Shown here one piece after another: positions 8,489 to 16,382 of a stretch of DNA of 64,000 nucleotides. Numbering within the stretch: position 1 is the first letter of the stretch; the number at the start of each line of letters is the position of its first letter. This DNA is from Flavobacterium agri (lineage in GTDB: Bacteria > Bacteroidota > Bacteroidia > Flavobacteriales > Flavobacteriaceae), in NCBI RefSeq assembly GCF_013401995.1, contig NZ_JACBJI010000004.1, positions 1 to 64,000 of the forward strand, in the 5' to 3' direction. Under the pieces are notes generated by a model. It was given only the letters and a program-made list of their open reading frames with translations, was not told where the DNA came from and ran no database searches. Position numbers and translations under genes: made by a program.

Positions 8489-10042
8489 ATGGAAACAGCT
8501 ATCGATACATTCGGCATCAAACAAGCCCTTGACCAATTGGGCATCAAAGACATAAACGACGGAACTTCTACCGGAACCCAGAACTTCGCTTCGGGAGAAA
8601 TCCTCGAAAGTTATTCGCCTGTAGACGGACAACTTATCGCAAAAGTTCGTCAATCAACCAAAGAAGATTACGAAAAAGTCATGGCGTCTGCGCAGGAAGC
8701 GTTCAAGACGTTCAGGATGATGCCGGCTCCGCAACGAGGTGAAATCGTGCGCCAGTTCGGTGAAAAATTGCGCAAACACAAAGAAGCGCTTGGAAAACTC
8801 GTTTCGTACGAAATGGGAAAATCGCTCCAGGAAGGTTACGGAGAAGTACAGGAAATGATCGACATCTGCGATTTCGCCGTCGGACTTTCGCGCCAATTGC
8901 ACGGACTTACGATGCATTCGGAACGTCCCGGACACAGAATGTACGAGCAATATCATTCATTGGGAATCGTCGGGATCATTTCGGCGTTCAACTTCCCGGT
9001 AGCGGTTTGGTCATGGAATACGGCTTTGGCTTGGATCTGTGGAGACGTCTGCGTTTGGAAACCGTCCGAAAAGACGCCGATTTGCGGAATCGCCTGCCAA
9101 AATATCATCGCCGAAGTCTTGAAGGAAAACAATCTTCCGGAAGGCATTTCATGTCTGATCAACGGCGATTACACCATAGGCGAACTTTTGTCGAAAGACA
9201 CCCGAGTTCCTTTGGTTTCGGCCACTGGCTCCACGCGTATGGGTAAAATCGTTGCCAAAACGGTTGCCGAAAGACTCGGGAAATCGCTTTTGGAACTTGG
9301 CGGAAACAATGCGATCATCGTAACTCCGGACGCCGACGTCAAAATGACCGTCATCGGAGCGGTTTTCGGAGCCGTTGGAACTGCCGGACAGCGCTGTACG
9401 TCTACGCGTCGCCTTATCATCCACGAAAGTATGTACGAAAAGGTGAAAGATGCGATCGTTTCGGCTTACGGCCAATTGCGCATCGGAAACCCACTAGATC
9501 AGAATAACCACGTCGGGCCGCTTATCGACAAAGATGCGGTTCGCATGTACGAAGCGGCGCTTGAAAAAGTCGTCAAGGAAGGCGGGAAAATCCTCGTTGA
9601 AGGCGGCGTCCTTTCAGGCGAAGGCTACGAGAGCGGATGCTATGTGAAGCCCGCAATCGCCGAGGCCGACAATTCTTATGAAATCGTACAGCACGAAACA
9701 TTCGCGCCGATTTTGTACTTGCTCAAATATTCGGGAGAAGTGGAAAACGCGATCGATGTACAGAACGGTGTCGCGCAGGGACTTTCATCGGCGATCATGA
9801 CCAATAACTTGAGAGAAGCAGAGCGTTTCCTTTCGGTAGCCGGATCGGATTGCGGTATCGCGAACGTGAACATCGGAACTTCGGGAGCAGAAATCGGAGG
9901 TGCTTTCGGAGGCGAAAAAGAAACCGGAGGCGGTCGCGAATCGGGTTCTGACGCTTGGAAAATCTACATGAGACGCCAAACGAATACCATCAATTACACG
10001 ACGAAATTGCCGTTGGCGCAAGGCATCAAATTCGACCTATAA
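8489..10042 (+). CDS. ALDH7-type aldehyde dehydrogenase
   Basis: 517 residues of NAD(P)-dependent aldehyde dehydrogenase. The catalytic Cys is in 'GTAGQRCTSTRR' and the general-base Glu in 'LLELGGNNAI'; 'NFPVAVWSWN' and 'WKPSEKTP' line the cofactor site. These strings are those of the ALDH7/antiquitin group, whose members oxidise alpha-aminoadipate semialdehyde/piperidine-6-carboxylate (AmaB, lysine catabolism) or betaine aldehyde. Position next to 3-hydroxyanthranilate dioxygenase raises a role on a kynurenine-derived semialdehyde, but the known 2-aminomuconate semialdehyde enzyme belongs to a different subfamily (ALDH8), so substrate stays open. Start chosen at 8489 because a -7 promoter box lies inside the longer frame. 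Confidence 0.9.
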   Translation: METAIDTFGIKQALDQLGIKDINDGTSTGTQNFASGEILESYSPVDGQLIAKVRQSTKEDYEKVMASAQEAFKTFRMMPAPQRGEIVRQFGEKLRKHKEALGKLVSYEMGKSLQEGYGEVQEMIDICDFAVGLSRQLHGLTMHSERPGHRMYEQYHSLGIVGIISAFNFPVAVWSWNTALAWICGDVCVWKPSEKTPICGIACQNIIAEVLKENNLPEGISCLINGDYTIGELLSKDTRVPLVSATGSTRMGKIVAKTVAERLGKSLLELGGNNAIIVTPDADVKMTVIGAVFGAVGTAGQRCTSTRRLIIHESMYEKVKDAIVSAYGQLRIGNPLDQNNHVGPLIDKDAVRMYEAALEKVVKEGGKILVEGGVLSGEGYESGCYVKPAIAEADNSYEIVQHETFAPILYLLKYSGEVENAIDVQNGVAQGLSSAIMTNNLREAERFLSVAGSDCGIANVNIGTSGAEIGGAFGGEKETGGGRESGSDAWKIYMRRQTNTINYTTKLPLAQGIKFDL

Positions 10043-10045
10043 TCG

Positions 10046-10053
10046 TATATTTG
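10046..10053 (+). promoter_or_regulatory. -7 box of the small lipoprotein gene
   Basis: TATATTTG, an exact TAnnTTTG match, 15 bases before the ATG at 10069 and just after the aldehyde dehydrogenase stop. No -33 TTG at the right distance. Confidence 0.55.
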
Positions 10054-10068
10054 GGCAAAACCCTTGTT

Positions 10069-10455
10069 ATGAGAAAATTGATTTTGATTTTGTGCTTTTT
10101 CCCGCTGCTCATGGCCGCGACGTGTGAAGACGATGACGACGTGATCGAAGTGGACAATTGTTCCGAAGAAGCCGTCGCAGGTCTCAATGTCAAGGTCAAA
10201 GATGCGGTTACGGGCGAATATCTTTCAGACGGTGTTTCCGTAACGGCCGAAGACGGTTCGTACAGCGAACTTCTGGAACTGGTTCCGGCTAGCGATCCGG
10301 CAACGTTTGCGGGCGCTTGGGAAAGAACCGGGATTTATACGATTACGGTACAGAAATCGGGTTACGTTACATTCATTTCGAATGCTTTTCAGGTGACCGA
10401 AAATCCGTGTCATGTGATTCCGCAAAATCTCACATTCGAGCTTACACCCTTATAA
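10069..10455 (+). CDS. Small lipoprotein with carboxypeptidase-regulatory-like fold
   Basis: 128 residues. The leader 'MRKLILILCFFPLLMAATC' ends in a lipobox (A-A-T-C) followed by acidic E-D-D-D-D, typical for outer-membrane lipoproteins here. The body 'VKVKDAVTGEYLSDGVSVTAEDGSYSE' then 'GIYTITVQKSGYVTF' reads as a single carboxypeptidase-regulatory-like beta-sandwich. Function unknown. The longer frame opening at 9955 is rejected because the leader begins exactly at 10069, 15 bases after a -7 box. A bidirectional terminator follows. Confidence 0.85.
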   Translation: MRKLILILCFFPLLMAATCEDDDDVIEVDNCSEEAVAGLNVKVKDAVTGEYLSDGVSVTAEDGSYSELLELVPASDPATFAGAWERTGIYTITVQKSGYVTFISNAFQVTENPCHVIPQNLTFELTPL

Positions 10456-10471
10456 AAAGGCAATAATCCAT

Positions 10472-10503
10472 AAAAAAATCCCGTCTCAATGGCGGGATTT
10501 TTT
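10472..10503. terminator. Bidirectional terminator between convergent genes
   Basis: An A run, then ATCCCG pairing with CGGGAT and a T run: symmetric, so it serves both the lipoprotein gene from the left and the outer-membrane protein gene from the right. Confidence 0.85.
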
Positions 10504-10530
10504 GTTTGTTGATGCTCGGACCTGAGGAAT

Positions 10531-11043
10531 CTAAAACCGGTAACCGATCCCAAATCCGACGCCGAATTCCACAGGCGTATTGAACTCGTCGTTGACTTCT
10601 TCGCTAAAGTTGCGTCCGATCGTGAAATACGGCCCGAACACGAACTTGTCGTTGATATTCCATTTGTATCCGCCGCCGATCCCGACGATAAAGCTGTCCA
10701 TGTCGATTTTCTCGCTGTCGCTGTATTCCTGATATTCGCCGACGCGCGCTTGGATAAAAGGCGAAATCACGAATTCGTTGTTGCGTTCGCCCGTGTAATA
10801 GTTGTAGGCGACCTTGAAACTGTTCGTGTCGAAGTCTTTGGCTTGTCTTCCGATGCGCAGATTGTAGACGTCGTTGAACAGCAATTCAGCTCCGACCGAT
10901 TGATGGTTGTCGATCAGATATTCATATCCGACCTCTACCGATGCGTGCAAAATCGTATTGCCGATATTCCATTTGATTTCGTGTTTTTGGGCCGAAGCCG
11001 AAACCGCGAACAGGACCAGCGCGGCGATAAATAGTTTTTTCAT
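10531..11043 (-). CDS. Outer-membrane beta-barrel protein
   Basis: 170 residues. A clean signal peptide (MKKLFIAALVLFAVSASAQ) is followed by alternating amphipathic strands with Gly/aromatic girdle, ending 'FGVGFGIGYRF' with C-terminal Phe, the signature for outer-membrane insertion by BAM. The size suggests an 8-stranded barrel of the OmpW/OmpA-barrel kind, with no catalytic motif. The start is the ATG at 11043 that begins the signal peptide; the upstream extension to 11100 is rejected because it overlaps the neighbouring phosphatase and lacks signal-peptide character. It follows the phosphatase gene by 7 bases and is probably co-transcribed with it. Confidence 0.85.
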   Translation of the reverse strand: MKKLFIAALVLFAVSASAQKHEIKWNIGNTILHASVEVGYEYLIDNHQSVGAELLFNDVYNLRIGRQAKDFDTNSFKVAYNYYTGERNNEFVISPFIQARVGEYQEYSDSEKIDMDSFIVGIGGGYKWNINDKFVFGPYFTIGRNFSEEVNDEFNTPVEFGVGFGIGYRF

Positions 11044-11050
11044 GTGAAGG

Positions 11051-11779
11051 TTATTTGTTTCTCCCGATTTCGTTCGGATACAGATCGGGCAAGCAATCAC
11101 TTTGCCAAAACTGCTTGGTTTCGATGTCGAGCACCGAAAGTTTGCCCTTGAAAGCCGCTCCCGTATCGATATTCCAAACGTTCGCGCGATTCTGTGGCGT
11201 CGTTTCGTCTATTCTCGTAACGGGAGTATGTCCGATATAGATCTCGTTATAAACCGTAAATCGCTTGGGATATAAAATATGGTCAGGCCCAATCTTCGGA
11301 TCGAGCGCCAAAGCGGTTTCCCAAAGTGTGCGTTCCCAAAACAGCAACCGCGGATAGTATTCGTAATCGACGCCGTGCAGATTCGTGAAACCCGCATGCA
11401 CGAAAAGCCGTTTTTGGCCGTCGAGATAATAATTCCGCAGCGAATCCAGAAAAGCGATATGATGTTCCTTAATGGTTTCGGGCAATATGGAATAAGCGAG
11501 AATCGTCGCCTCGCCTCCGTGCTGGTGCCACAATTTGTTCTCTTTCCCACGCAGCCATTCCATAAGCAGGTCGTCATGGTTGCCGCGCAGGAAAATGCAT
11601 TCGTGGGTTTGGGAAAGCGCCATCAGGTAATCGAGCACTTGGGGCGATTCGCTCCAGCCGTCGACGTAATCGCCGAGGAAAATCAATTTGTCGTCTGTAG
11701 AGACGTCGGCTCTTTCAAACACTTGTTCCAAAGCGCGAAGTCCGCCGTGTATGTCGCCGATTACTAATGTTCTGTTCAT
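11051..11779 (-). CDS. Metallophosphoesterase, PPP-type serine/threonine phosphatase
   Basis: 242 residues without signal peptide. The phosphoprotein-phosphatase signature is complete: G-D-I-H-G at 8-12, G-D-Y-V-D-G around 39-44, G-N-H-D near 72-75, plus later His in 'LFVHAGF' and 'IYIGHTPV'. This is the two-metal site of bacterial PPP phosphatases (PrpA/ApaH-like) acting on phosphoproteins or dinucleoside polyphosphates; the substrate cannot be told. I start at 11779 (MNRTLVIGDIHGG) because family members begin a few residues before the GDxHG motif. A minus-strand -7 box is at 11788-11795, so the mRNA leader would be very short. Confidence 0.9.
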   Translation of the reverse strand: MNRTLVIGDIHGGLRALEQVFERADVSTDDKLIFLGDYVDGWSESPQVLDYLMALSQTHECIFLRGNHDDLLMEWLRGKENKLWHQHGGEATILAYSILPETIKEHHIAFLDSLRNYYLDGQKRLFVHAGFTNLHGVDYEYYPRLLFWERTLWETALALDPKIGPDHILYPKRFTVYNEIYIGHTPVTRIDETTPQNRANVWNIDTGAAFKGKLSVLDIETKQFWQSDCLPDLYPNEIGRNK

Positions 11780-11787
11780 ATCGGTTG

Positions 11788-11795
11788 CAAAAATA
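11788..11795 (-). promoter_or_regulatory. -7 box of the metallophosphoesterase gene
   Basis: CAAAAATA on the plus strand is TATTTTTG on the minus strand, matching TAnnTTTG, 9 bases upstream of the ATG at 11779. Confidence 0.45.
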
Positions 11796-11962
11796 CGCAA
11801 TGCCTTGAAAGCGCTTGGATTAATTTAAGACGATGCTTTGGGCTTGATTTCGATTTTAACATTTTTTACAGATTTTCTGTATCGCGTAAACGTTTAAAAT
11901 TCTGAATTTTAACCTCTAGCGAAAGCTCTTATACATATTGTTCAATTTTAATTTTTAAAGCC

Positions 11963-12418
11963 ATGAAAAAACTTTTTTTCTTTTTGCTCGCCACATTTAT
12001 GTTCGGGAATTATTGTTCAGCCCAACAAGACAGGACACCTGTAACGCCGATTGACGGAGGCGATTCGGTCGCCTGCAGTGATTTCAACATCTCGGTCTCT
12101 ATTTTGGTCGTCAGCGTTTCCACGACGGTTTATGTGTGTTGCGGTGGGCCGTTTGTAATCAGCCCGACGGTGCCGTGTTCCGTCGTACCGAAACGCACAT
12201 ACGATATGTGGACGGGACAAAATCGCGGGTCGGCCGGAAATGCGGTGCTTGTATCCGATCTGCTGTACGACGGCAAAACGAATTGGCAAGGCGCGACGTA
12301 TCTGGATGTTACGAATTCGTCAAAAGCCACTGTCAAAGGGAAACAGGCGGCGATTAAAAAAGGTCGCTATCCGATCGACAGCAAGGGTTACGTGTATTTG
12401 GAACTTGAATATTTATGA
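11963..12418 (+). CDS. Secreted hypothetical protein
   Basis: 151 residues. A signal peptide (MKKLFFFLLATFMFGNYCSA, cleaved before Q-Q-D) is followed by a valine-rich strand segment (about 45-58), a cluster of cysteines (C-C-G-G near 59-62, P-C near 71-72), then a basic/polar C-terminal half. No family recognised. The four mature cysteines could form disulfides in the periplasm. The stop is one base before the ATG of the RDD membrane protein at 12420, so the two are probably translated from one message. Role unknown. Confidence 0.75.
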   Translation: MKKLFFFLLATFMFGNYCSAQQDRTPVTPIDGGDSVACSDFNISVSILVVSVSTTVYVCCGGPFVISPTVPCSVVPKRTYDMWTGQNRGSAGNAVLVSDLLYDGKTNWQGATYLDVTNSSKATVKGKQAAIKKGRYPIDSKGYVYLELEYL

Positions 12419-12419
12419 T

Positions 12420-12830
12420 ATGAAACAAACGAAAGGTTCGAGAATGGTCGCTTTTTTGATCGATATCATTGCGACGACAAGTGTCAATTTTGTAGTGAAG
12501 GATTGGTTTTCGTCCTATCACATGGGGAATTTTAGCTTTATGGGTCAGGAATTCGACATCACGATCCGTCTGTCCTTGCTGGTAATTCCGCTTTACTTCC
12601 TGATTTTTGATTTGTTCAATCAAGGAAAGACCGCGGGTAAGCTCGTCATGGGTATCGTCACCGTAGACGCCCAAACCCAAGTTGCGCCCGATAGATTGAC
12701 CTTGATGGTGCGAACGTTGTTCAAATTCATAAGTATCGCCTTTTGGCCATTGTCGTTTCTCTTTTTTGTGATATCGGCTACGAGTCTTCAAGATATAGTT
12801 GCCAAAACAGTTACCCTGAAAACGAAGTAA
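12420..12830 (+). CDS. RDD family integral membrane protein
   Basis: 136 residues with three transmembrane helices (about 10-30, 52-75 and 105-130). The N-terminal R-M-V-A-F-L-I-D and the mid 'FDLFNQGKTAGKLVMGI' are hallmark RDD motifs (Arg-Asp-Asp region, and the G-K-T-x-G-K loop). RDD proteins are poorly understood inner-membrane proteins; some act as cation antiporters. The start at 12420 gives the canonical N-terminus; the longer frame (12240) is a shadow of the previous gene. The stop codon lies inside the left strand of the terminator stem. Confidence 0.85.
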   Translation: MKQTKGSRMVAFLIDIIATTSVNFVVKDWFSSYHMGNFSFMGQEFDITIRLSLLVIPLYFLIFDLFNQGKTAGKLVMGIVTVDAQTQVAPDRLTLMVRTLFKFISIAFWPLSFLFFVISATSLQDIVAKTVTLKTK

Positions 12831-12852
12831 GCCGGTCATTCCGGCTTATTTC
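12828..12852. terminator. Terminator shared by convergent genes
   Basis: TAAGCCGG pairs perfectly with CCGGCTTA around a 5-base loop, with tail TTTCT. The RDD gene stop TAA forms the first three bases of the stem, and the AlbA_2 gene ends at 12852 on the other strand. Confidence 0.75.
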
Positions 12853-13997
12853 TATTGTACGTCGTATTTCATTTTGCGCAGAACCCGCATTGCTTCTTTA
12901 AAAGACAGATAAACGCCCGCATTGGGTTGGGATTTGAGCAACGTTTTGGCGTCTATGAGTTTCTGTTTGGCCTCGTCGAATCCGTTAAGGTAGCAAATCA
13001 TCAGCGTGGACGACAAATTTTCAAGATCGCGCTGTTCACGACCTGAAAGTGCGACGCCTTTGCTCATCTTGTCGATCAGCGAAAGATTGGAATTGTAGAT
13101 GTGATGCAACATTTTCCGATTGAACTGAGGCGGCTCGAACAAGAATTGCCTGTCAATCTTGTAATATCCGTTGTCGTAAAACCGGATCGTCTGCGTTTCT
13201 AACGGATAATAGCTCGTGCGATCGTTCAAGCCCAAAGGCACGAATTCGGTAATCGTAAACGAATCGTCGTCGTATTCGATCGTCACGTCGTCTAGAGCCG
13301 AATAGAACAACTTGACCTGTTCGTTGATGAGTTCGATATCGACGCGCGAAAAGAAAGTCTGCTCGCGGATCTTGCGTTTAGTTCCAGCCCAACAAATCAC
13401 GAAGAGTTCTTTAAAGACCTTGTATTTTGGCGAGATGTCGCGATGTCGGTTCTGCATGAAATCCATAACGCCATCCAATGTATAGCCGATCGAATTTCGC
13501 GAACTGTTCTCGATGTCGATCACGATCTGCGTATTGGCGAAACTTTTTTCGATTTCGCCATCGACGGGCATCGAATTGCTTCCGACGCGCACAAAAACCG
13601 TGTTCATCGGAATCGTGTAAATGTTTTTCTTGAAGAAAGAAGTCTTGGTTTTCGGACGAATCGTAACGAGTCCGACGACTTTGTCTTTTGGCAAATTTGG
13701 GAAAGGTACGTTCTCGTATTGTATCCGCGGCGGATTTTCAAGAAACGCGTTGACCAGATTCTGGATGCGGCTGTCGTCGAAAAAGTCATCGCCGACGATC
13801 TGGTTGTCCTGGTCTTCAACGCCCACGACGATATACGAATTGTTGTTCGGATTCGAATTCGAAAGCGCGCAAATGTGCTTGAGAAACTTCGCCTTACCTT
13901 CTTTGGTGTGCAGATTCAACTGACGCTTTTTGTCATAAAAACTGCTTTCGTCGTTGTGTGCGAGCAGGTTTTTGATCAAGAGGCGTTTGTTAATCAT
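12852..13997 (-). CDS. Schlafen/AlbA_2 domain protein
   Basis: 381 residues, no signal peptide. The N-terminal 150 residues match the AlbA_2 (Schlafen-type, often called 'ATP-binding') domain: 'AHNDESSFYDKKRQLNL' corresponds to the E-x-x-x-x-E-x-K-x strand, 'LKHICALSNS' to the conserved (A-x-A-N) helix, and 'SYIVVGVEDQD' and 'VFVRVGSNS' to the later core strands. The remaining 230 residues, with a basic 'GTKRKIREQTFF' segment, are unassigned. AlbA_2 proteins include transcriptional regulators and nucleic-acid-binding or nuclease defence proteins, so the role is uncertain. It is a single gene. A 28-bp fold-back repeat lies in its upstream region. Confidence 0.75.
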   Translation of the reverse strand: MINKRLLIKNLLAHNDESSFYDKKRQLNLHTKEGKAKFLKHICALSNSNPNNNSYIVVGVEDQDNQIVGDDFFDDSRIQNLVNAFLENPPRIQYENVPFPNLPKDKVVGLVTIRPKTKTSFFKKNIYTIPMNTVFVRVGSNSMPVDGEIEKSFANTQIVIDIENSSRNSIGYTLDGVMDFMQNRHRDISPKYKVFKELFVICWAGTKRKIREQTFFSRVDIELINEQVKLFYSALDDVTIEYDDDSFTITEFVPLGLNDRTSYYPLETQTIRFYDNGYYKIDRQFLFEPPQFNRKMLHHIYNSNLSLIDKMSKGVALSGREQRDLENLSSTLMICYLNGFDEAKQKLIDAKTLLKSQPNAGVYLSFKEAMRVLRKMKYDVQ

Positions 13998-14052
13998 TTC
14001 GCAACTTAACGAATCTTAGGTTTTGTTTGCGTTAAATTTCGGTTTAAGACGA

Positions 14053-14080
14053 AAGATAATAGACGGATAGATGATAGACT
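14053..14080. repeat. Fold-back repeat family, locus B, left arm (28 bp)
   Basis: Begins AAGATAATAGACGGATAGAT and ends GATAGACT. It is perfectly complementary over 28 bp to 14174-14201 across a 93-base loop. No coding frame crosses it. Confidence 0.85.
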
Positions 14081-14173
14081 TTCCTGTGTCTTCCGTACGA
14101 GTTCATCTTATAGATCTTGTTTATTGATCATTGTTATCTGAATGAAGACAAAATTTGAATTTACCGTAAACTG

Positions 14174-14201
14174 AGTCTATCATCTATCCGTCTATTATCT
14201 T
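14174..14201. repeat. Fold-back repeat family, locus B, right arm (28 bp)
   Basis: Exact reverse complement of 14053-14080, ending 6 bases from the SDR stop codon region at 14208. Confidence 0.85.
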
Positions 14202-14207
14202 GCGAAA

Positions 14208-14957
14208 TCAATTCCGATTCACGACCGTCGCACTCGCTTGAGCCGTCGGTAAAATCACCAAATCGGAAATATTGATATGGTACGGACGCGACACCACAAA
14301 ATGGATCGTGTCGGCGACATCATCGGGAGAAAGCGGTGTCAGACCTTGGTATACGTTGGCTGCACGCTGTGTATCGCCTTTGAACCTAACTTCAGAAAAT
14401 TCGGTTTCAACCATTCCCGGATGGATTGCACCGACTTTGATACCGTAAGGATTCAGGTCGAGGAGCATCGATTTCGTGAGCGCATCCACGGCGTGTTTGG
14501 TCGCGCAATACACGTTTCCGTTCGTGTACACTTCTTTGCCCGCAATCGATCCGATGTTGATGATGTGGCCTTTTCTCCGGTCGACCATACCCGGAATCAC
14601 GGCTTTCGACACATAAAGCAAACCTTTCACATTGATGTCGATCATTTGGTCCCAATCTTCGATATCGCCGTTCTGGATCGGATCCAAACCATGCGCATTA
14701 CCCGCGTTGTTGATCAAAATGTCAATGTGGGCGAAGTTTTCGGGTAAAGACGCAATCGCTTCGGCCACGGCTTTTTTCTTGCTCACGTCAAAAAGCAACG
14801 TATGGACTTCAGTGCGTTGCGAAAGTTCGTCCTGCAATTCGGCAAGCCGGTCATCGCGTCGTCCACAAATGATGACCTTGAAGTTGTTTTTGGCGAAGAT
14901 TCGGGCGCAGGCGCGGCCAATTCCGCTGGTTGCTCCGGTGATTAGGATTGTTTTCAT
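14208..14957 (-). CDS. SDR family NAD(P)-dependent oxidoreductase, YdfG-like
   Basis: 249 residues of classical short-chain dehydrogenase: T-G-A-T-S-G-I-G cofactor loop at 7-14, N-N-A-G at about 87-90, catalytic Ser in 'NIGSIAGKEVY' and Y-x-x-x-K in 'YCATKHAV'. The sequence around 'NAGNAHGLDPIQNGDIEDWDQMIDINVKGLLYV' is characteristic of the YdfG group, which oxidises 3-hydroxy acids such as serine/allothreonine and reduces malonic semialdehyde with NADP(H). The Arg-Arg at the end of strand 2 (C-G-R-R) favours NADP. It is the last gene of a leftward operon with an NTF2-like protein (3 bases upstream) and an aldo/keto reductase. Confidence 0.9.
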   Translation of the reverse strand: MKTILITGATSGIGRACARIFAKNNFKVIICGRRDDRLAELQDELSQRTEVHTLLFDVSKKKAVAEAIASLPENFAHIDILINNAGNAHGLDPIQNGDIEDWDQMIDINVKGLLYVSKAVIPGMVDRRKGHIINIGSIAGKEVYTNGNVYCATKHAVDALTKSMLLDLNPYGIKVGAIHPGMVETEFSEVRFKGDTQRAANVYQGLTPLSPDDVADTIHFVVSRPYHINISDLVILPTAQASATVVNRN

Positions 14958-14960
14958 TTA

Positions 14961-15308
14961 CTATTCGAGTTCGATATCCATTTTTCTTAACAATTCGTCC
15001 TGGGTAAGATAAATGTGCTTTACCGTGCCGTTGAACATTTCATTTCCTTCGAGATCCTTGACTATTTGGTGGACGGCGACTTCCCAAGTTCCGTTCGGTC
15101 TTTGTAAAACGCCTGTCGGATCAACTGTCGGATCGATTTCCGCCCATTGTCTTGTCCAATAGTTGCGGATTTCTTCATGTCCGGAAACATAGCCGCCTTC
15201 AAACGCTTTTGGCCATTCCACATCGGGATGAAACGTCGAAAGCGCCGCATCGATATCTCGCGAATTGAAAGCTTCGTAGGCTTTTTTGATCAGATTTTGG
15301 AATTCCAT
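14961..15308 (-). CDS. NTF2-like (SnoaL) family protein
   Basis: 115 residues from the ATG at 15308 (MEFQNLIKKAYEAFNSRD), the family's normal length. The 'AYEAFNSRDIDAALSTFHPDVEW' opening helix and the beta-sheet ending 'VKHIYLTQDELLRKMDIE' give the cone-shaped NTF2/SnoaL fold, which houses diverse hydrolases, isomerases and binding proteins; function is unknown. An alternative GTG start at 15347 overlaps the stop of the upstream aldo/keto reductase (shared GTGA) and would add 13 residues. That overlap suggests translational coupling and cannot be excluded, but the extra residues do not look like the fold. It lies between two oxidoreductases in one operon. Confidence 0.85.
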   Translation of the reverse strand: MEFQNLIKKAYEAFNSRDIDAALSTFHPDVEWPKAFEGGYVSGHEEIRNYWTRQWAEIDPTVDPTGVLQRPNGTWEVAVHQIVKDLEGNEMFNGTVKHIYLTQDELLRKMDIELE

Positions 15309-15343
15309 TTCGACTGTCAGATTTTTGCTATTTCTTTCTGAAA

Positions 15344-16213
15344 TCACGGTACTTTATCGCCCATGCTTTCCGTCCAGATCGCGAACCAATCCTCGAGTTC
15401 CATCTCGATTTTGGTGGCTTTCATGAGTTGTTGGATGCGCGCCACGTTTACCGTTCCGGCAATCGGGATGATGCCTGCCGGATGACGTAAAATCCACGCC
15501 AAAAGCAAGACGTCGGCGCCCACATCGTATTTCTGAACCAAAGAAGCCAAAAGACGTTTGAGCCAGCGCGTCTGCTCGGAATCTTCGCGGAATACATTGC
15601 CCAGCGGATTCCAAGCCATCGGACGGATGCCGTGAACCTGCATGTGGTCGAGGCTGCCATCGAGCATTGGCGTGAAATACGAAGCCGAAAACTGGATCTG
15701 GTTATATGAAACTTTGATTTTTTGCTGGATCAGATCGGTTTGGGAAGACGTGAAATTCGACAATCCAAAATCGACGATTTTTCCTTCAGATTGCAGCTTG
15801 GTTATCGCTTCGGCAATCTCATCGGCGACCATCAACGGACTCGGACGATGCAAAAGCAACACATCCAGATAATCGGTCTGAAGGTTCTTGAGCGAATTTT
15901 CTACCGACCAAATGATGTAATCCTTGCTGTAATCGTAATGCTTGATGCGGTTGCTGCGGTTTCCGGTCACGTGCTGGATGCCGCACTTCGAAATCAGCTG
16001 TATGCTTTCGCGCGACAAGCGGCTTTTCTTGAAACCTTCGCCAAACTCGGCCTCGGTCGTGTAACCGCCGTAAATGTCGGCGTGGTCGAAAGTCGTGATT
16101 CCGTTCTCGAGGCAGATATGTATGGTATGCGCCATTTCCTCGGCAGAGAGCTTTTTATCCCAGGCGCCCCAGTTCATGGTGCCCGAAATTATGGGAGATA
16201 ATCTTGTTTTCAA
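15344..16213 (-). CDS. Aldo/keto reductase family oxidoreductase
   Basis: 289 residues, TIM-barrel NADPH-dependent carbonyl reductase. The catalytic tetrad can be placed: D in 'FDHADIYGGY' (D and Y), K in 'LISKCGI', and H in 'LLLHRPSPL'. NADPH-binding 'GTVNVARIQQLMKATKIEMELEDWF' is at the end. The overall pattern ('SGTMNWGAWDKKLSAEEM') is the YdhF-like group of unknown physiological substrate. First gene of the leftward operon; its TGA overlaps a possible GTG start of the NTF2-like gene. Confidence 0.9.
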   Translation of the reverse strand: MKTRLSPIISGTMNWGAWDKKLSAEEMAHTIHICLENGITTFDHADIYGGYTTEAEFGEGFKKSRLSRESIQLISKCGIQHVTGNRSNRIKHYDYSKDYIIWSVENSLKNLQTDYLDVLLLHRPSPLMVADEIAEAITKLQSEGKIVDFGLSNFTSSQTDLIQQKIKVSYNQIQFSASYFTPMLDGSLDHMQVHGIRPMAWNPLGNVFREDSEQTRWLKRLLASLVQKYDVGADVLLLAWILRHPAGIIPIAGTVNVARIQQLMKATKIEMELEDWFAIWTESMGDKVP

Positions 16214-16382
16214 GGAATGTTTATTTGTGGTCTTAAAATTATAAAAACAAAATCACAATTCATCCTTAATTGCAGGGCTTTCAAAGTTTTTTTAACGAGC
16301 CGTTAACAATTCAAATTGCAAGAAATTTTCACCTTGCGACGTAATTTTCACTGAACAAGCATTTAACTAAATTTTTCTCAAA

